This document shows, one piece after another, positions 36,256 through 37,560 of a stretch of 37,560 bases of DNA. The stretch comes from Nevskia soli (GTDB taxonomy: Bacteria > Pseudomonadota > Gammaproteobacteria > Nevskiales > Nevskiaceae): NCBI GenBank assembly GCA_026224805.1, contig JAMFRN010000175.1:1-37560 (forward strand). Direction: 5' to 3'. The position numbers and the translations under genes were made by a program. The notes below the pieces were generated by a model. The model searched no databases and was not told the DNA's origin. It saw only the letters and a list, made by a program, of their open reading frames with translations. Position 1 is the stretch's first letter; each line of letters opens with the position of its first letter.

Positions 36256-36764
36256 ATCTGCGGCGCCAGCGCGAAGGTACTGGACGGTGTGACCTCCTTG
36301 ATGACACGCCGGATTCCCCGAAAATTGCTCTCAAATGGTGCAATAAACGGCAAAAAACGGCTTCGAAAACTCGTATCGGAGAGTACCTGTAGAGTTTCTT
36401 TCGAAAAAGGTGAACGGGTCTTCACAAGCGGTGGTGCAATCGACTAAAGTCAGGCCAAGGTCATGGGATGACCGGCGCTGCAAAAGCGCATAGTCAAAAA
36501 CAAAAAAGGGAGAGACGCCAGCAACCTTCCGTAAGGCTTATAGCGCAGGGATCAATCCGGGTATCCGGCCGTGCATCCGGCATTGATGCCGAATATCCCC
36601 GCGTCATGGCCGTCCGTCAGGTGCGATTTCCGTTTCCCGCCAGGCGGCATGCGGGGGCGTATCGGCGGTGCAGCAAGGTTGGCGGGATCTGCTGTGAAAT
36701 GGGGCATAGAAGAAAGCGCGCCGGATTTTCCGTCGCCGACTATGGGGTACCTGGGAGGTAGCCT
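36256..36764. other. 509-base gene-free region with two tandem hairpins
   Basis: Between the DoxX-like gene and the small membrane gene no coding frame is convincing. At 36459-36473 GGTCAT-GGG-ATGACC forms a hairpin, followed one base later by GCGCT (36475-36479) pairing with AGCGC (36485-36489). A purine-rich, A-rich tail follows (36491-36520). The motif GGTGCAAT occurs twice, near 36334 and 36433. An untranslated leader or small RNA is possible. I could not match it to any riboswitch class I know. Confidence 0.45.
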
Positions 36765-37007
36765 GTGAAGCTTGAAAAGCCCATCCGGAAATTTCACTCG
36801 GTTGAAGCGGTGGTGCGAGAGGATTACGTCGAGCTCGACCGCTTGTGGCCCGGCGCGGTCAACCGGAATTTGACCGCGGACCTGCTCGAAGTGGCGCAGA
36901 CCGCGCTGTACATGGTGATCTCGGTGCCGCTGTACCTGGTGGCCAGCATCGCCCTGGCCCTTGCCCTTTACGTTCGTTGCGCCGGCGTGTTGCTGCACGT
37001 CGATTGA
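36765..37007 (+). CDS. Small membrane protein, 80 residues
   Basis: A GTG at 36765, preceded by the excellent GGGAGGT site, opens an 80-residue frame. The N-terminal half is charged (KPIRKFHSVEAVVREDYVEL) with a DRLWPGAVNRN segment, and one membrane helix spans about residues 45-72 (ALYMVISVPLYLVASIALAL). No family is recognised. The long, structured upstream region suggests regulated expression. G+C is normal. It is the last gene in the window. Confidence 0.65.
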   Translation: MKLEKPIRKFHSVEAVVREDYVELDRLWPGAVNRNLTADLLEVAQTALYMVISVPLYLVASIALALALYVRCAGVLLHVD

Positions 37008-37345
37008 CTTGGCGGTGTCGTGCTTGCGCTGAGCTTTCCGCGTCAGGCCGCAGCGTTGATTACAACAAGCCGGGGAAAGGCTGCCGCGGCCGAGGGCTGC
37101 ATTTCGGCTGAAATCTTTTCAGCCCGCCGTACCTCGGGCTATCCACAGTGCCTGTCGATAACTTTTGTACAACTGCCTGTCACATTTGCTGCAAGGCCCG
37201 TCATTGCGTGCATTTTACCGGTTGTGACGATTTTCTAACCAGAACATGACAGTTGTGGATGAATGACTTTTTCGTCGCCTTGCAAGGCAAGGCGACGATT
37301 GCGGTTTGCAGGCTGTCACATGCGCGTTGTCACAATTCTCATCGG
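37008..37345. other. AT-richer non-coding region with TGTCACA repeats and DnaA-box-like 9-mers
   Basis: No coding frame is supported. TGTCACA occurs at 37178-37184, 37314-37320 and 37328-37334, with an inverted near-copy TGTGACG at 37223-37229. Three 9-mers each match the DnaA box TTATCCACA in 8 of 9 positions: CTATCCACA (37139-37147), TGTCGATAA on the plus strand (37153-37161) and TGTGGATGA (37254-37262). The region is AT-richer than the rest of the window. It could be a regulatory region for a gene beyond the window, or a replication-related site. Confidence 0.45.
37273..37297. repeat. Perfect 11-bp hairpin in the right-end region
   Basis: CGTCGCCTTGC (37273-37283) pairs with GCAAGGCGACG (37287-37297) around AAG, preceded by a T run (37268-37272). 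On the minus strand the hairpin is followed by an A/T-run, so it resembles an intrinsic terminator for leftward transcription, although no leftward gene ends here. Confidence 0.6.
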
Positions 37346-37490
37346 ACCCTCGGGCCTGTGAACGCTAATTTGATCGCTGCGACGGTCTCTGGAGGCGTCC
37401 AGCGCAAGGAGAGAGGAGCGCGATGTACTCGAAGTACATAAGCGACGAACGACGCCGCGATGGGCGCCTCCAGAGACCGTCCCGGAGGGT
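37346..37490. repeat. Large structured palindromic element of unknown family
   Basis: The 20-base arm 37381-37400 (GACGGTCTCTGGAGGCGTCC) pairs with 37462-37481; 17 pairs are perfect and one of the remaining three is a G-T wobble. The 61-base interior contains the hairpin ATGTACT-CGA-AGTACAT (37423-37439) and a purine run AAGGAGAGAGGAG (37407-37419). Outside, ACCCTC (37346-37351) can pair with GAGGGT (37485-37490). No protein is encoded. It may be a MITE or REP-like mobile repeat, or a folded RNA. Confidence 0.6.
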
Positions 37491-37560
37491 TGCGCCCCCC
37501 CCGCTTTTGTAACAACGGGCGGGCCATTCACCGTTGTGCGACCATGGCAAGGAATAAACA

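Overview
The window is a high-G+C (roughly two-thirds G+C by eye), gene-dense stretch of bacterial chromosome. Gene types such as FimV-like, DUF2937, Fsr-type MFS, YfeH/YfeR-type and GhrB-type proteins point to a gammaproteobacterium. The high G+C, the HMG-CoA reductase and the sterol-desaturase-type protein would fit a Nevskiales/Solimonadaceae-like lineage, but that placement is inference. I see no tRNA, rRNA, CRISPR array, transposase or phage module. The first ~165 bases are G/C homopolymer-rich and look like a contig end or poor sequence.

Layout. 287-3155: acyl-CoA ligase plus HMG-CoA reductase, a two-gene operon. 3441-5455: membrane sterol-desaturase/fatty-acid-hydroxylase divergent from an AraC-type regulator. 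5561-7626: ICMT-like membrane methyltransferase overlapping a YieH-like HAD phosphatase. 7960-10688: an unrecognised protein, a possible 33-residue ORF and a secreted PNGase A-like protein. 10930-11741: an AT-richer, frameshifted DUF2971 gene. 12062-14755: DUF3617 protein and eutBC (ethanolamine ammonia-lyase). 14808-16572: small unknown genes and a VOC protein. 16643-18845: Fsr-type MFS exporter divergent from an AraC regulator. 18880-19982: operator-preceded DUF1348-TetR operon. 19993-21581: VOC protein, then a MarR regulator divergent from a PaaI-type thioesterase across a perfect 44-bp palindrome. 21668-26087: dodecin, an M20 amidohydrolase, several unknowns and a Tdi1-like (DUF1851) protein. 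26044-30062: GhrB-type reductase, SDR dehydrogenase, and a YfeH-like symporter divergent from a LysR regulator. 30108-34470: DUF2937 protein, MntH with a Fur-like box, a secreted unknown and a short FimV-like protein. 34504-37007: phosphoesterase lipoprotein, DoxX-like protein and a small membrane protein. 37008-37560: non-coding, repeat-rich DNA.

How it fits together. Most of the window is ordinary accessory metabolism arranged as regulator/target pairs (AraC-desaturase, AraC-Fsr, TetR-DUF1348, MarR-thioesterase, LysR-symporter), several with visible operators. Four large inverted repeats of different families sit between genes, three of them between convergent genes. The parts least explained by known families are the right-hand non-coding end (TGTCACA repeats, DnaA-box-like 9-mers, a long stem-loop element), the 509-base gap before 36765, the HMG-CoA reductase operon, and several small orphan proteins.
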